From VYFG01 sp965204165 (GTDB lineage Bacteria > Pseudomonadota > Gammaproteobacteria > Arenicellales > Poriferihabitantaceae), in contig OZ241969.1 in assembly GCA_965204165.1 (NCBI GenBank), positions 2,852,001 through 2,916,000 on the forward strand: a DNA stretch of 64,000 nt, written 5' to 3'. Positions 45,085-53,841 of the stretch are shown in pieces. Both the position numbers and the translations under genes were made by a program. Every line of letters begins with the position of its first letter. Position 1 is the stretch's first letter. The notes below the pieces were generated by a model. The model was not told where the DNA came from, ran no database searches, and saw nothing but the letters and a program-made list of their open reading frames with translations.

Positions 45085-46183
45085 CACCGACAATTACCAG
45101 CGGCTGTTTCTTCAGGATATTCCCCTGATCGATACCCGTGCGCCGGTGGAATTCGTCCGGGGCGCGTTCGAACATGCGGTCAACCTGCCGCTCATGACCG
45201 ACGCCGAACGCCACCGGGTCGGGATCCGCTACAAGGAGGCGGGACAGGAGGCCGCCATCGCGCTTGGCCGCGAGCTTGTGGGCCCGCCGCTGCAGGCGGA
45301 ACGTACCCGGCTCTGGGTGGATTTCGCAAGGCAGCACCCGGAGGGGTACCTGTACTGTTTCCGGGGCGGCCTGCGGTCACGCATCACCCAGGACTGGATG
45401 GCCCGGGCAGGCGTGCACTACCCGTACATCAAGGGCGGCTACAAGGCCATGCGTCGCTTCCTGCTGGGGGTGGTGGCGCGCCTCGGCGGCGGCATTCCGT
45501 TGATTCTGGTCAGCGGCCGCACCGGGACCGGCAAGACCCGGTTTCTGGGCCGCATCCGCCGCTCGCTGGACCTGGAGGGCCTGGCCAATCATCGCGGCTC
45601 CAGCTTCGGCACCATGGCGGAGTCCCAGCCAACCCCGATCAACTTTGAAAACCGGGTTGCGGTCCGCCTGTTGAAGCTTGCCCGGGGTGATGAAAGCTCG
45701 CCGGTCTTTGTCGAGGGGGAAGGGCGCCTGGTGGGTAGCCTCACGGTTCCGGATCCGCTCTGGATCAACATGCAGCGCTCACCGGCCCTGGTGCTGGAAG
45801 CCGATATGGAGCAGAGGGTGGATATCGGAATCTCCGACTATGTGGTGGATCTGCTGGACCGGGTCCGGCTGCTGGAGCCGGGTGAGGCCGGATTTGAGCG
45901 CTTCGCCGAACGCCATCGGCAGAGCCTCTACCGCATCCGTCGCCGTCTTGGCCTGGAATCCTACGATGAGGCCATGGCCATGCTGGAAGCCGCGCTGGCC
46001 GCACACCGGGACCACGATGACCTGGAAGGCTACCGGCCGTTCATCCGCCTGCTGCTGGAACGCTACTACGATCCCATGTATGACTACCAGCTCTCGCGCC
46101 GGCAGGGTGTAGTGCTTGCCAGGGGTGATGCTGATGCGCTCACGGGCTGGCTGCAGCACCGGGGCGTGGCGCTGGACCGATGA
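45074..46183 (+). CDS. selU: tRNA 2-selenouridine synthase (SelU/MnmH)
   Basis: 369 aa from the ATG at 45074. Rhodanese domain with PLIDTRAPVEFVRGAFEHAVNLPLM and active-site YCFRGGLRSRITQDWM (Cys near residue 96; many family members have W for the F). P-loop ILVSGRTGTGKTRFLGRI near residue 145. Converts 2-thiouridine 34 to 2-selenouridine in Lys/Glu/Gln tRNAs via a geranylated intermediate, using selenophosphate. Overlaps the SelD fusion start by ATGA at 46180. Confidence 0.96.
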   Translation: MRPDTDNYQRLFLQDIPLIDTRAPVEFVRGAFEHAVNLPLMTDAERHRVGIRYKEAGQEAAIALGRELVGPPLQAERTRLWVDFARQHPEGYLYCFRGGLRSRITQDWMARAGVHYPYIKGGYKAMRRFLLGVVARLGGGIPLILVSGRTGTGKTRFLGRIRRSLDLEGLANHRGSSFGTMAESQPTPINFENRVAVRLLKLARGDESSPVFVEGEGRLVGSLTVPDPLWINMQRSPALVLEADMEQRVDIGISDYVVDLLDRVRLLEPGEAGFERFAERHRQSLYRIRRRLGLESYDEAMAMLEAALAAHRDHDDLEGYRPFIRLLLERYYDPMYDYQLSRRQGVVLARGDADALTGWLQHRGVALDR

Positions 46184-48447
46184 ACCGCACGACGCCCATG
46201 GTCCGGGACCTGGTCCTGCTGGGCGGCGGACACAGTCACGTCATCGTCATCCGGAGATGGGCGGCGAATCCCGTACCCGGCGTTCGTGTCACCCTGGTTT
46301 CGCCGGACACGCTGACACCGTATTCAGGGATGCTGCCCGGCCTGGTGGCGGGTCACTACTCCGTTGAGGAGACCCACATCGACCTGGTGCGCCTGTGCCG
46401 CTGGGCCGGAATCCGGTTCGTGCGGTCCGCCGCCAGCGGGGTGGATGCCGCCGGCCGCCGGGTCCTGTTCGACACCAGGCCGGCCATCGAATACGACCTC
46501 CTGTCCGTGAACACCGGCGGCGCACCCAGCCTCGTCAATGTTCCCGGCGCTGCGCAATATGCAACACCGGTGAAGCCGGTACACCGGTTTCATGCGCGTT
46601 GGCGGGGACTGGCGGCCCGTGCCCGGGAAAGTGAAGATTCCCTCGATATCGGCGTGGTGGGTGCCGGGGCGGGTGGATTCGAGATCCTGCTGGCGATGAA
46701 CCATGCCCTGAACTCGGTGGACGATCGCCCCGTAACGGCCACGGGAACGCTCCGTCACCGGTTGCACTGGTTTGTCCGGGATACCGCGCTGGAGGAATAT
46801 CCCGATGCGGTACGGCGAATGGCTCTCAGGGCCTGTGCGCAGCGCGGCGTGTATTGCCATCATGATTTCGACGTGGTGCAGGTTAACGCCGACGGCTTGC
46901 GGTCGGCGACTGGCCAGGAGGTCCGGCTGGACGCCGTCGTATGGTGCTCCGAGGCCATGGCCGCTGCGTGGCCGGCGGAGTCGGGACTCGACTGCGACGA
47001 GAGGGGATTCATCCGCGTTTCCGACACGCTGCAAAGCCTGTCCCACCCGGATGTTTTCGCCGCCGGCGATGCCGCAATGCAGCGGCATCACCCGCGACCA
47101 AGGGCGGGCGTTTTCGCTGTCCGCCAGGGTCCTGTCCTGGCAGAGAACCTGCGCCGGGCGATGCTGGGCGAAAGGCTGCGGATATACCGGCCCCAGAAAC
47201 GGTTTCTGACATTGCTGTCCATGGGTGATCGTACTGCCATCGGCCGCAAGGGGCCGTTCATCGCCAGGGGTACATGGGTCTGGCGGTGGAAACACTGGAT
47301 TGATGAAAGATTCATGTTTAAATTCAATAAATTGCCTAAATTTATTGAACAAAAATCACAGCAAATACCGTCTGCGTTTCAGGCGGAGCTGACCGCGGAC
47401 GGAATGCCGGACGGCATGCGCTGCGGAGGCTGCGGGGCCAAGCTGGGGGGCGATGTGCTTGCGTCGGTCATGGACGTACTGGATGTCCTTGAGCGGGATG
47501 ATCTTCCGGTGGGGCTGGCGTCAAGGGGGGACGTGGCCGTGATTGACTGCGATGGAAGGCCGCTGGCCCAGTCCGTGGACCAGGTACGGTCGTTTGTCGA
47601 CGATCCCTGGCTGTTCGGCCGGATTGCCACCATCCACGCGCTGAGTGATTTGTATGCCGCACGCAGCGTTCCCCAATCCGCCATGGTCATCGTCACCCTG
47701 CCGTGGGGAGCCGAATCCACCATGCGCAGGGAGTTGTCGCAACTGATGGGGGGCGTCACCGTGGAACTCTCCCGGGCGGGGTGCGCCCTGTCCGGGGGAC
47801 ATACTGCAGAGGGGCTCGAAACCTCCCTCGGCTTCGTGGTCAACGGCTATTCACCCGGTGCCGGTGATACCGGTGCAAAGGGTCCCAGGGCAGGCGATTG
47901 CCTGATTCTGACCAAGCCGCTGGGAACAGGTGTCATCCTGGCGGCAGCGATGCGGGCCAGAGCCGCCGGCCCGGTACTTGACATGGCCCTGGAGTCGATG
48001 CTGCAGTCAAATGCACGCGCCGCCTGGATCATCGGGGATCACGGTACCAGTTCCATGACGGACGTGACCGGGTTCGGCCTGGCAGGCCACCTCCTGACAC
48101 TCCTCAGGTCCTCGGGACTGTCCTGCCACCTTTGGCCGGATGCGGTGCCGGCATTGCCGGGTGCGGCGGCACTCCACGGGGAGGGGATCCACAGTTCGCT
48201 GCAAGGCGCCAATGTCCGCATGCTGCGAAGCGGCGGGAACATGGAGGCACTCGACGCCATCCCGGGCTGGGAACTCCTGACGGATCCGCAGACCAGCGGG
48301 GGGCTTCTCGCGGTCATCCCGCCCGAGGCGGTTGACGGCTGCCTTGAGGCCCTGCGCCGGGCCGGATATGACCGGGCGGCCTGTATCGGAACGCTGGCCG
48401 CCCGTGCTGGTCGTGAGCCCCTGATCGCCTGCGGACCGGTTCCGTAG
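46180..48447 (+). CDS. selD: Fusion of NAD(P)/FAD oxidoreductase with selenide, water dikinase (SelD)
   Basis: 755 aa. Residues 1-390 are an NDH-2/pyridine-nucleotide oxidoreductase (LVLLGGGHSHVIVIRRW; GVVGAGAGGFEILLA; DVFAAGDAAM). Residues about 405-755 are SelD: the catalytic Cys is in GMRCGGCGAKLGGDVL, the first ATP segment is RGDVAVIDCDGRPLAQSVDQV, and ALSGGHTAEG, LILTKPLGTG and TDVTGFGLAGH follow. SelD makes selenophosphate from selenide and ATP; the flavoprotein part may reduce a selenium precursor for it (inference). Coupled with selU, so the selenium is probably for tRNA; no selA/selB is in view. The linker at about 47310-47375 is strongly AT-rich. Confidence 0.95.
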   Translation: MNRTTPMVRDLVLLGGGHSHVIVIRRWAANPVPGVRVTLVSPDTLTPYSGMLPGLVAGHYSVEETHIDLVRLCRWAGIRFVRSAASGVDAAGRRVLFDTRPAIEYDLLSVNTGGAPSLVNVPGAAQYATPVKPVHRFHARWRGLAARARESEDSLDIGVVGAGAGGFEILLAMNHALNSVDDRPVTATGTLRHRLHWFVRDTALEEYPDAVRRMALRACAQRGVYCHHDFDVVQVNADGLRSATGQEVRLDAVVWCSEAMAAAWPAESGLDCDERGFIRVSDTLQSLSHPDVFAAGDAAMQRHHPRPRAGVFAVRQGPVLAENLRRAMLGERLRIYRPQKRFLTLLSMGDRTAIGRKGPFIARGTWVWRWKHWIDERFMFKFNKLPKFIEQKSQQIPSAFQAELTADGMPDGMRCGGCGAKLGGDVLASVMDVLDVLERDDLPVGLASRGDVAVIDCDGRPLAQSVDQVRSFVDDPWLFGRIATIHALSDLYAARSVPQSAMVIVTLPWGAESTMRRELSQLMGGVTVELSRAGCALSGGHTAEGLETSLGFVVNGYSPGAGDTGAKGPRAGDCLILTKPLGTGVILAAAMRARAAGPVLDMALESMLQSNARAAWIIGDHGTSSMTDVTGFGLAGHLLTLLRSSGLSCHLWPDAVPALPGAAALHGEGIHSSLQGANVRMLRSGGNMEALDAIPGWELLTDPQTSGGLLAVIPPEAVDGCLEALRRAGYDRAACIGTLAARAGREPLIACGPVP

Positions 48448-48685
48448 TCTATTCGTTGGCCGTAGGGCTTCCCGAAAGCGCCCCGCGTCCACGGATCATG
48501 CGGGCATGCCGGGGACCCATGCCGCGGATACCGGGACCAGCCGTTGCTGGACGGAGGAATCCGGCGGAATACCGGGAGTCGGGACGTTTCCCGGCTCGCG
48601 CGCGCTTGGTCGACGCGCCAGGTTGGGTGGGGTATGATGATTCCAGGGGTGGTACACGGGACCGATTCAGGACGGGGAATTGAGC

Positions 48686-49336
48686 ATGGGCGACAGCAAG
48701 ATTGAAATGAACCGGATCGACAGCCGATTGTCACGGCTTTATACAGGCCGCGACAACAAGCAGGAAACCTATGATCGCTGGGCGGACGATTACGAGAAAG
48801 ACCTAGTCGGGGATCTGGGGTACGTGGCCCATGTCGATGCGGCCAGGATCTTCAGCGAGGCGGTGCCGGATCGGTCATGCCGGGTGCTCGACGTTGCCTG
48901 CGGCACCGGCCTTGTGGGAATCGAGTTGCAAAAACATGGATTTTCGGACGTGGACGGTACGGATTTCTCACCGGGAATGCTGGAAAAGGCGGCCGACACG
49001 GGTACTTACCGCACCCTGTTCCGGCACGATTTCACGCGGGACCTGGAAAACCCCGGGCAATATGATGCGTTGATCTGCGTGGGCCTGTTCGCGTTCGACA
49101 TTCCGCCGATCACGGACATGATCCGGGTGATCCGCTCTGCCAGGTCCGGGGGAACCTGCGTGATCACCGTCAATGGAGCTGCCTGGCACCAACTGGATCA
49201 TGAAACCACGATCAGGGACGAGGCAGACCGGTATGGGTTCACCATCGAAGCCATCCACCGGGTGGGCTATATACAGGGCCAGGGGATCGATGGGCGGGTT
49301 CTCGTGATCCGCGCGCCCGGGGATGCGGTTGGCTGA
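48686..49336 (+). CDS. Class I SAM-dependent methyltransferase (Williams-Beuren/UbiE-like)
   Basis: 216 aa from the ATG at 48686 with GGGG upstream; an in-frame TTG is at 48680. N-terminal NKQETYDRWADDYEKDL, SAM motif I RVLDVACGTGLVGIELQKHGF, then VDGTDFSPGMLEKA, and ALICVGLFAF. Small-molecule methyltransferase of unknown substrate. Its 3' end overlaps the LON-domain gene by 14 nt. Confidence 0.88.
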   Translation: MGDSKIEMNRIDSRLSRLYTGRDNKQETYDRWADDYEKDLVGDLGYVAHVDAARIFSEAVPDRSCRVLDVACGTGLVGIELQKHGFSDVDGTDFSPGMLEKAADTGTYRTLFRHDFTRDLENPGQYDALICVGLFAFDIPPITDMIRVIRSARSGGTCVITVNGAAWHQLDHETTIRDEADRYGFTIEAIHRVGYIQGQGIDGRVLVIRAPGDAVG

Positions 49337-49922
49337 CACGCTTCATATCCCGCTGTTTCCCCTCGGGACGGTGCTGTTTTCAGGGGGCGTCCTGCCGCTC
49401 AGGATTTTTGAACCCCGCTACCTGTCCATGATCGGTAACTGCATGCGCGACGACGCCGGCTTCGGAGTGGTACTGATCACGGAGGGCAGGGAGGCCGGAA
49501 CGGCGGCCAGGTTTCACCATGTCGGGACCCTGGCGCGTATTGAGGATTTTGACAGGCTCGAGGACGGGCACCTCGGCATCACCTGCCGCGGGGAGCGCCG
49601 GTTCCGTGTCATTGAACACGGGATCCAGGAGGACCATCTCATCACTGCAGACGTGGAATTCCTTGCCGAACAGGTGGCGCCACCGTTGCCGGACAGTTAT
49701 CCCGAGATGAAGCGGTTCCTGCAGGGCCTTTATCGGCGCGAGGAACTCAAGGTCTGGGCCGATTCCATCACCCCTGACTGGGAAAACGGCCATTGGCTGG
49801 CCTGTCGCCTGATCGAGGTGCTGCCGCTGGCTGCAGAAGGGAGACAGGCCTTCCTCGAAATGGAGGCTGGAGAAAGGTTGGTGAATCTTGCACGGGTGAT
49901 GGACGAGAACGGCCTGATCTAG
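49323..49922 (+). CDS. LON peptidase substrate-binding domain protein
   Basis: 199 aa containing only the N-terminal LON domain: IPLFPLGTVLFSGGVLPLRIFEPRYLSMIGNCMRDDAGFGVVLITEGREAG, then VGTLARIEDFDRLEDGHLGITCRGERRFRV. No ATPase or protease part. Stand-alone LON-domain proteins are widespread in proteobacteria, with unclear function. The 14-nt overlap suggests co-translation with the methyltransferase. Confidence 0.92.
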   Translation: MRLADTLHIPLFPLGTVLFSGGVLPLRIFEPRYLSMIGNCMRDDAGFGVVLITEGREAGTAARFHHVGTLARIEDFDRLEDGHLGITCRGERRFRVIEHGIQEDHLITADVEFLAEQVAPPLPDSYPEMKRFLQGLYRREELKVWADSITPDWENGHWLACRLIEVLPLAAEGRQAFLEMEAGERLVNLARVMDENGLI

Positions 49923-50228
49923 ACATGATGGCCTGCTCGCATCCGCAGGGCAGGAGTCAACAGGCCGAAGGTTTTCCTATCGATCAGGGATGGTGTGGGT
50001 AGCCGGTCAATGGGTCAGGACGAACCTTCCGGGCAGCGGAAGCCGGTTCCCGGAAAATTTTACCGTTTTCCCAAGGAATGAACGATGGAGAACGAAAAAA
50101 TAATCATGTAAAAACAGTAAATCATATTTCGTTGGCGGAAATCGATGTTCGCGATAACAACCGAAATCAACTGAAGCAGGTACAGTGGCCAATCTGACTT
50201 TCGTTTTTCTTCTTCCCTTTTCCACCCT
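49923..50228. other. AT-rich intergenic region at the boundary of accessory DNA
   Basis: 306 nt. The half from about 50050 drops sharply in GC (for example GAACGAAAAAATAATCATG). No tRNA or clear attachment repeat is seen. A 72-codon minus-strand frame (50007-50225) has no family resemblance and is not called. This may be the left edge of the integrase/IS island. Confidence 0.4.
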
Positions 50229-51260
50229 TCATCGTCCTTTCCCTATCCCCCATCCCGGACCTGGTCGCCGGGCGGGTTTCTGCCGCCGCCGCCGCCGCTG
50301 CAGCCTTGCCAGTTGCGCCGCACCGCCCCTCCGGGCCAGCAACCGCTCCCCGTACCGGTTCACCATGGACGTGCTCTTCCACCTACCCGCCTGCAGGATC
50401 GCAGGCAACTCGATCCCGGAGGCGATCATGTCCTGCACCGCACCCACCCGGGTGCTGTGGCCCGACAGTCCGGACACGATGTTCGCCCCCAGCCCCGCAC
50501 GCCTCGCCATGGACTTGTAGATGCGCGGCACCTGGCTGGGGTCAAGGGCGCCCCCGGGAATACCACCCTTGCCGATGGAGCGGAACAGGAACCCCTTGTC
50601 GATGCCGCCCCGCCGGCGCCATTCCATGACGATGCCCGCGGTGTCCGGGGCGAGGAACAGGATCGCGCCCTCGCCTGAGGGGTCGGTCTTGCCCCGGCGC
50701 ACCAGGAGGGTGGCGGATCCGTCGGGTTCCATCGAGAAATCAGACACTTGCAGGGACACCAGTTCGGACCGCCGGAGCATGGCGTCATAGGCCACGGCCA
50801 ATAGTGCCCGGTTGCGGGCATCGATCAGGCGGTTGCCTGAGGATGCCAGCAGTCTCTTCCTAAGGGGCCAGGTCAGTCCCGAGGCCTGGATCTGCCTGCG
50901 GCCCCGCTTCCGGTACATGCGCTGCATGGCCATGCGGACGGTCATGTAGCCGAGGGGGTCCTTCCATCCGGCGGCCTTGTGCAGGGCGACGATGCTGGAG
51001 ACGTACCTTCGCACGGTGGCCGGTGCCTTGAGGCGGGCCATGGTGTTGATGAACCGGACCATGGAGACGGCCCGGGTGGGCCAGGGCTTCAGCCGCTCCT
51101 GTCGGCACCAGTCCAGGTAGATCTCGAGGTCGGCTCTGAGGGCCCGTTCAGTGTTCTCGCTGAGGGCGCCCCTGACGCAGTCCAGCCATTCGGAAACAGG
51201 GTCCGGGGGGGGCTGCGGGGATGGTTGGTTGGTATGCTCTTTCTGAATGGCGACTCGCAT
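50229..51260 (-). CDS. Tyrosine recombinase/site-specific integrase
   Basis: 343 aa from the ATG at 51260; a start at 51329 would add 23 AT-rich-encoded residues. An N-terminal SAM-like core-binding domain (ENTERALRADLEIYLDWCRQE) precedes a catalytic domain with all expected residues: Arg in AMLRRSELVSL, Lys in VRRGKTDPS, H-x-x-R in LSGHSTRVGA, Trp in AGRWKS, and Tyr in MVNRYGERL. The C-terminal tail is highly basic. It probably catalyses integration or excision of a mobile element; no partner or att site could be identified. Confidence 0.9.
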   Translation of the reverse strand: MRVAIQKEHTNQPSPQPPPDPVSEWLDCVRGALSENTERALRADLEIYLDWCRQERLKPWPTRAVSMVRFINTMARLKAPATVRRYVSSIVALHKAAGWKDPLGYMTVRMAMQRMYRKRGRRQIQASGLTWPLRKRLLASSGNRLIDARNRALLAVAYDAMLRRSELVSLQVSDFSMEPDGSATLLVRRGKTDPSGEGAILFLAPDTAGIVMEWRRRGGIDKGFLFRSIGKGGIPGGALDPSQVPRIYKSMARRAGLGANIVSGLSGHSTRVGAVQDMIASGIELPAILQAGRWKSTSMVNRYGERLLARRGGAAQLARLQRRRRRQKPARRPGPGWGIGKGR

Positions 51261-51779
51261 TGGTGGGTGTTCCGGTTTGTTGTACGAGAAACCGATTTTG
51301 CTCCTGAGAAATTTTGTTATTGCGAGCAAATCGGGAGGTGGATTCGGGGGAATCTGACTGTATCCGTCCCCTCTTCTGTTCCACCGGTTCGGTTACAGGC
51401 TGTTGCAACCGCATCACTTGCAACAGGCCATCCATGTGGCTTCGCGATCCAGCCTGTCGACGGACGACGGCGTGCGTCCGCCCGGAAGGGCTTCGTTGTT
51501 GCAACAGCCCGTCTTGAATTGACGGAGGACTGTGAGATAGTGACGCCCTTTCTGGACGATCTCGGGAATTCTCCAGCAACCCCCCGGGTGTGCCTGCCCC
51601 GGAGCCCGTCCCGTTTCGGACACGGACCTGTACCGGAGCCCTTTCCTCGATACGGGATTCAGTGTTCGCCGGTACGATTCTGACATATCATATTTGATAT
51701 TTGTTTTGAACATTTATGATATATTAGAATTCGCGCCCGAATTTGACTTAAATTCAGTATATCAAAAATTGATCAATAG
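51261..51779. other. Intergenic region between integrase and nested IS
   Basis: About 520 nt, GC falling towards 51680-51780. No recognisable gene: frames here (up to 143 codons, minus) are compositionally unlike the neighbours and show no family. It ends at the outer IS, where TCAATAG (51773-51779) is a candidate target duplication. Confidence 0.4.
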
Positions 51780-51791
51780 AGCCACTTGCAA

Positions 51792-51800
51792 AATTCCGGC
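51792..51800. repeat. 9-bp target-site duplication, left copy
   Basis: AATTCCGGC directly abuts the left inverted repeat; the second copy is at 53633-53641. Confidence 0.9.
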
Positions 51801-51820
51801 GGGTGCACGACAAATTTGTG
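51801..51820 (+). repeat. Left terminal inverted repeat of the ISKra4-like element
   Basis: GGGTGCACGACAAATTTGTG, identical to the reverse complement of 53613-53632. Confidence 0.95.
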
Positions 51821-51903
51821 AAGTATGTCAGTTGTTGTGGAATGGGTGTGGGTTTGGTGTTATTGTCTGTTATGTTTATATATAACAGTATCGGAGATGC
51901 ACC

Positions 51904-52323
51904 ATGACAGACAGCATCAAGTCCCTGATCGAGCGTCGGGATCGCCTGCAGCAGGAGTTTGCCACGCTTGGTGACCTACAGCCTGGATCGCTGGTGGAAA
52001 ACTACAGGAAATGCGGCAAGCCGAACTGCCGGTGCGCTGAGGAGGGCCATCCCGGTCACGGTCCGAACTATCTCGTGGTTCGTTCGCTCCGGGGCAAGTC
52101 GCGGTCGATCCCGATCCGCCGGCACGAGGCCGAAGCCACGCGCGGGAAATGTGCCGAGTACAAGCGCTTTCGGGAAATCAGCGACGCCTTTCTGGAAGCG
52201 AGCGAGGCGCTTGCCGACGCGGCCCGCGCCGCAGGGCGGGAGGCGGAAGGGGACGGCCCCGAAAAAGGGGGGTCTTCACGACGGCGATCGGGACGGAGGT
52301 CGCGGCCGACATCGACCGGCTGA
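51904..52323 (+). CDS. ISKra4 element ORF A, DUF6788-type protein
   Basis: 139 aa. The domain signature is GSLVENYRKCGKPNCRCAEEGHPGHGPNYLVVRSLRGKSRSIPI (residues about 26-70), with a zinc-finger-like CGKPNCRC, and a helical KCAEYKRFREISDAFLEASEAL region follows. This ORF often precedes, or is fused to, ISKra4 transposases and probably forms their N-terminal DNA-binding part. The last about 20 codons lie beyond the proposed slip site at 52262 and read out of the transposase frame. Confidence 0.85.
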   Translation: MTDSIKSLIERRDRLQQEFATLGDLQPGSLVENYRKCGKPNCRCAEEGHPGHGPNYLVVRSLRGKSRSIPIRRHEAEATRGKCAEYKRFREISDAFLEASEALADAARAAGREAEGDGPEKGGSSRRRSGRRSRPTSTG

Positions 52324-53597
52324 TCGCCGGCTCGGCGGACGGGATCGACTTCGAGGTTCTGGAGCGGGTGGTCCGGGAGACCGCGCTGAGCACTGCGGCG
52401 TCCCTGCTCGCCGCCCGGTTGAACGCCGACCTTTCGGACGGGAAGGAGCCGCTGGTGGCTTGCGCCTGCGGCGCCGACGCGCGCCGTACCGGGCGGCGGG
52501 ACAAGACCGTCACGACGGCCCTTGGGCCGCTGACCCTGAAGCGGGCCTGGTATCACTGCGACGCCTGCGGCAGCGGGTTCAGCCCGCGCGACAGTGCGCT
52601 CTGCATCGAGGGCCGGTCCCTGTCTCCGGGGGCCCTGCGCATGGTCGGCGTCACGGCGGCGGAACTGAGCTTCGAGAAAAGCAGCGTACTGCTGCGGGAA
52701 CTGGCCGGCCTCGCGATCGGCCCCAAGCAGGTCGAGCGTCATGCCGAGGCCCTGGGGCGCGAGATCGCGGCCGACGAGCGGGAGGTCGTCGAGCCCGAGC
52801 CGGCCACGGCCGCCACCCTCTACCTGGGGCTGGACGGCACCGGGATCCCGATGCGCGGGGAGGAGACTGCGAGCCGGGCGGGGAAGCAGGCCGACGGCAC
52901 GAGCAAGACACGGGAGGTCAAGCTCTCCACCGTCTGGTCGGCGGAAGCCCGCGACGCGGAGGGCCGGCCGGTTCGCGACGCCGGGTCCGTCAGCCACAAT
53001 GCCGCCATCGAATCCATTGCCACCCGCGACACGGACAGGGAGTTCGCCCCCTTCGTCAGGCGGGTGTTGCGCGAGATCGAGCGACGCGGGTTCTTCGGCG
53101 TCGAGCGCCGGGTCGTCCTCGGAGACGGGGCACCCTGGATCTGGAACTTCGCCGAAGAGCATATTCCGGACGCAATCCAGATTGTCGACGTGTTCCATGC
53201 CAAGCAGCACCTCTTCGACGTTGCCAAGGCCCTGTACGGCCCGGGGAGCGACCTTGCGGCACAGTGGGGAAAGATCCAGCGCGACCAGCTCGACCAGGGG
53301 CGCCTCGATCTCGTCATCGAGGAACTTGCCAGGCATGCGGGCCGCTGCCCGGAGGCGCAGAGAAACATGGCCTACTTCAAGACCAATCGGGCGCGCATGG
53401 ACTATCCCCGGTTCCGGGAACAGAACCTGTGCGTCTCAACGGGGGTCGTCGAGGGGGCCTGCAAATCGGTGATAGGGGGCCGCATGAAGCACGGCGGCAT
53501 GCACTGGAGCCTCGACGGCGCCAATGCCGTCATCGCACTGCGATGCTCCGTCCACAGCAACAGGTTCGACGACTTCTGGGAGCGAAGGGCAGGCTGA
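52149..53597 (+). CDS. ISKra4-family transposase
   Basis: 482 codons open from 52149, but homology begins about TTAIGTEVAADIDRL (near 52280), so the protein is probably made as a -1 frameshift fusion with ORF A (about 564 aa). Features: CACGADARRTGRRDKTVTTALGPLTLKRAWYHCDACG (zinc-binding), LYLGLDGTGIPMRGEET (first catalytic Asp), VVLGDGAPWIWNFAEEHIPDAIQIVDVFHAKQHL (second Asp) and GVVEGACKSVIGGRMK (Glu). The DDE triad is intact. Confidence 0.9.
   Translation: MCRVQALSGNQRRLSGSERGACRRGPRRRAGGGRGRPRKRGVFTTAIGTEVAADIDRLIAGSADGIDFEVLERVVRETALSTAASLLAARLNADLSDGKEPLVACACGADARRTGRRDKTVTTALGPLTLKRAWYHCDACGSGFSPRDSALCIEGRSLSPGALRMVGVTAAELSFEKSSVLLRELAGLAIGPKQVERHAEALGREIAADEREVVEPEPATAATLYLGLDGTGIPMRGEETASRAGKQADGTSKTREVKLSTVWSAEARDAEGRPVRDAGSVSHNAAIESIATRDTDREFAPFVRRVLREIERRGFFGVERRVVLGDGAPWIWNFAEEHIPDAIQIVDVFHAKQHLFDVAKALYGPGSDLAAQWGKIQRDQLDQGRLDLVIEELARHAGRCPEAQRNMAYFKTNRARMDYPRFREQNLCVSTGVVEGACKSVIGGRMKHGGMHWSLDGANAVIALRCSVHSNRFDDFWERRAG
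52262..52272 (+). other. Putative -1 programmed ribosomal frameshift site
   Basis: Run A5G6 (52262-52272). In ORF A the codons are GAA-AAA-GGG-GGG. Slipping back one base pairs AAA with AAA again and enters the transposase frame (AAA-AGG-GGG-GTC). It lies just before the start of transposase homology. Confidence 0.55.
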
Positions 53598-53612
53598 AAT
53601 TCCCAGGGCCTG

Positions 53613-53632
53613 CACAAATTTGTCGTGCACCC
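53613..53632 (-). repeat. Right terminal inverted repeat of the ISKra4-like element
   Basis: Perfect 20-bp inverted match to 51801-51820. Confidence 0.95.
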
Positions 53633-53641
53633 AATTCCGGC
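53633..53641. repeat. 9-bp target-site duplication, right copy
   Basis: AATTCCGGC directly abuts the right inverted repeat; it matches 51792-51800. Confidence 0.9.
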
Positions 53642-53651
53642 GAGAGAGAAG

Positions 53652-53670
53652 TATTGTGCAACGCACAATA
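53652..53670. repeat. Perfect 8-bp hairpin near the left end of the outer IS
   Basis: TATTGTGC (53652-53659), loop AAC, GCACAATA (53663-53670). When the inner IS is removed it lies about 30 bp inside the left end of the outer IS, where it may block read-through transcription or mark a transposase-binding region. Confidence 0.5.
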
Positions 53671-53841
53671 AGAATGGCCGGATAGCGCCATCGCTGGCGA
53701 TCAATTACGGATGGATTTTGCCGTCCGGGAGGGCGTGAAGTACCCCGACGAGGGGATTCCGGTGGTTTCGGGACGAGCCTTTCCACGCCATCTTCGCGGG
53801 ATGGCAGGGTATTCAGCAGGGAAATCGGTTCGGGGTTCGAC

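Larger units (their letters stand above)
51801..53632 (+). mobile_element. ISKra4-family insertion sequence, complete
   Basis: 1832 bp bounded by perfect 20-bp terminal inverted repeats (51801-51820 and 53613-53632) and flanked by the 9-bp direct repeat AATTCCGGC (51792-51800 and 53633-53641). It contains a DUF6788-type ORF and an ISKra4-type transposase in the -1 frame. Intact ends, duplication and ORFs suggest a recent insertion. Confidence 0.92.

Noticed and set aside
50007..50225. 72-codon minus-strand frame after the integrase
   Set aside because: In AT-rich DNA, no ribosome site, no family; could be chance.
49923..50228. tRNA-associated attachment site for the integrase
   Set aside because: No tRNA-like cloverleaf and no duplicated att core was found on either side of the island.
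51694..51885. 63-codon plus-strand frame
   Set aside because: Crosses the boundaries of both ISs, so it cannot be an ancestral gene; no homology seen.
52068..53336. 422-codon minus-strand frame in the IS
   Set aside because: Shadow of the transposase, which has an intact DDE triad on the plus strand.
52149..53597. IS66 or ISL3 family assignment for the transposase
   Set aside because: The DUF6788 partner ORF, the CACGADARR zinc segment and the GLDGTGIPMR motif fit ISKra4 better.
51959..53671. 570-codon plus-strand frame across the ISKra4 element
   Set aside because: It overlaps the real IS ORFs in another frame and is Arg/Gly/Pro-rich without motifs.
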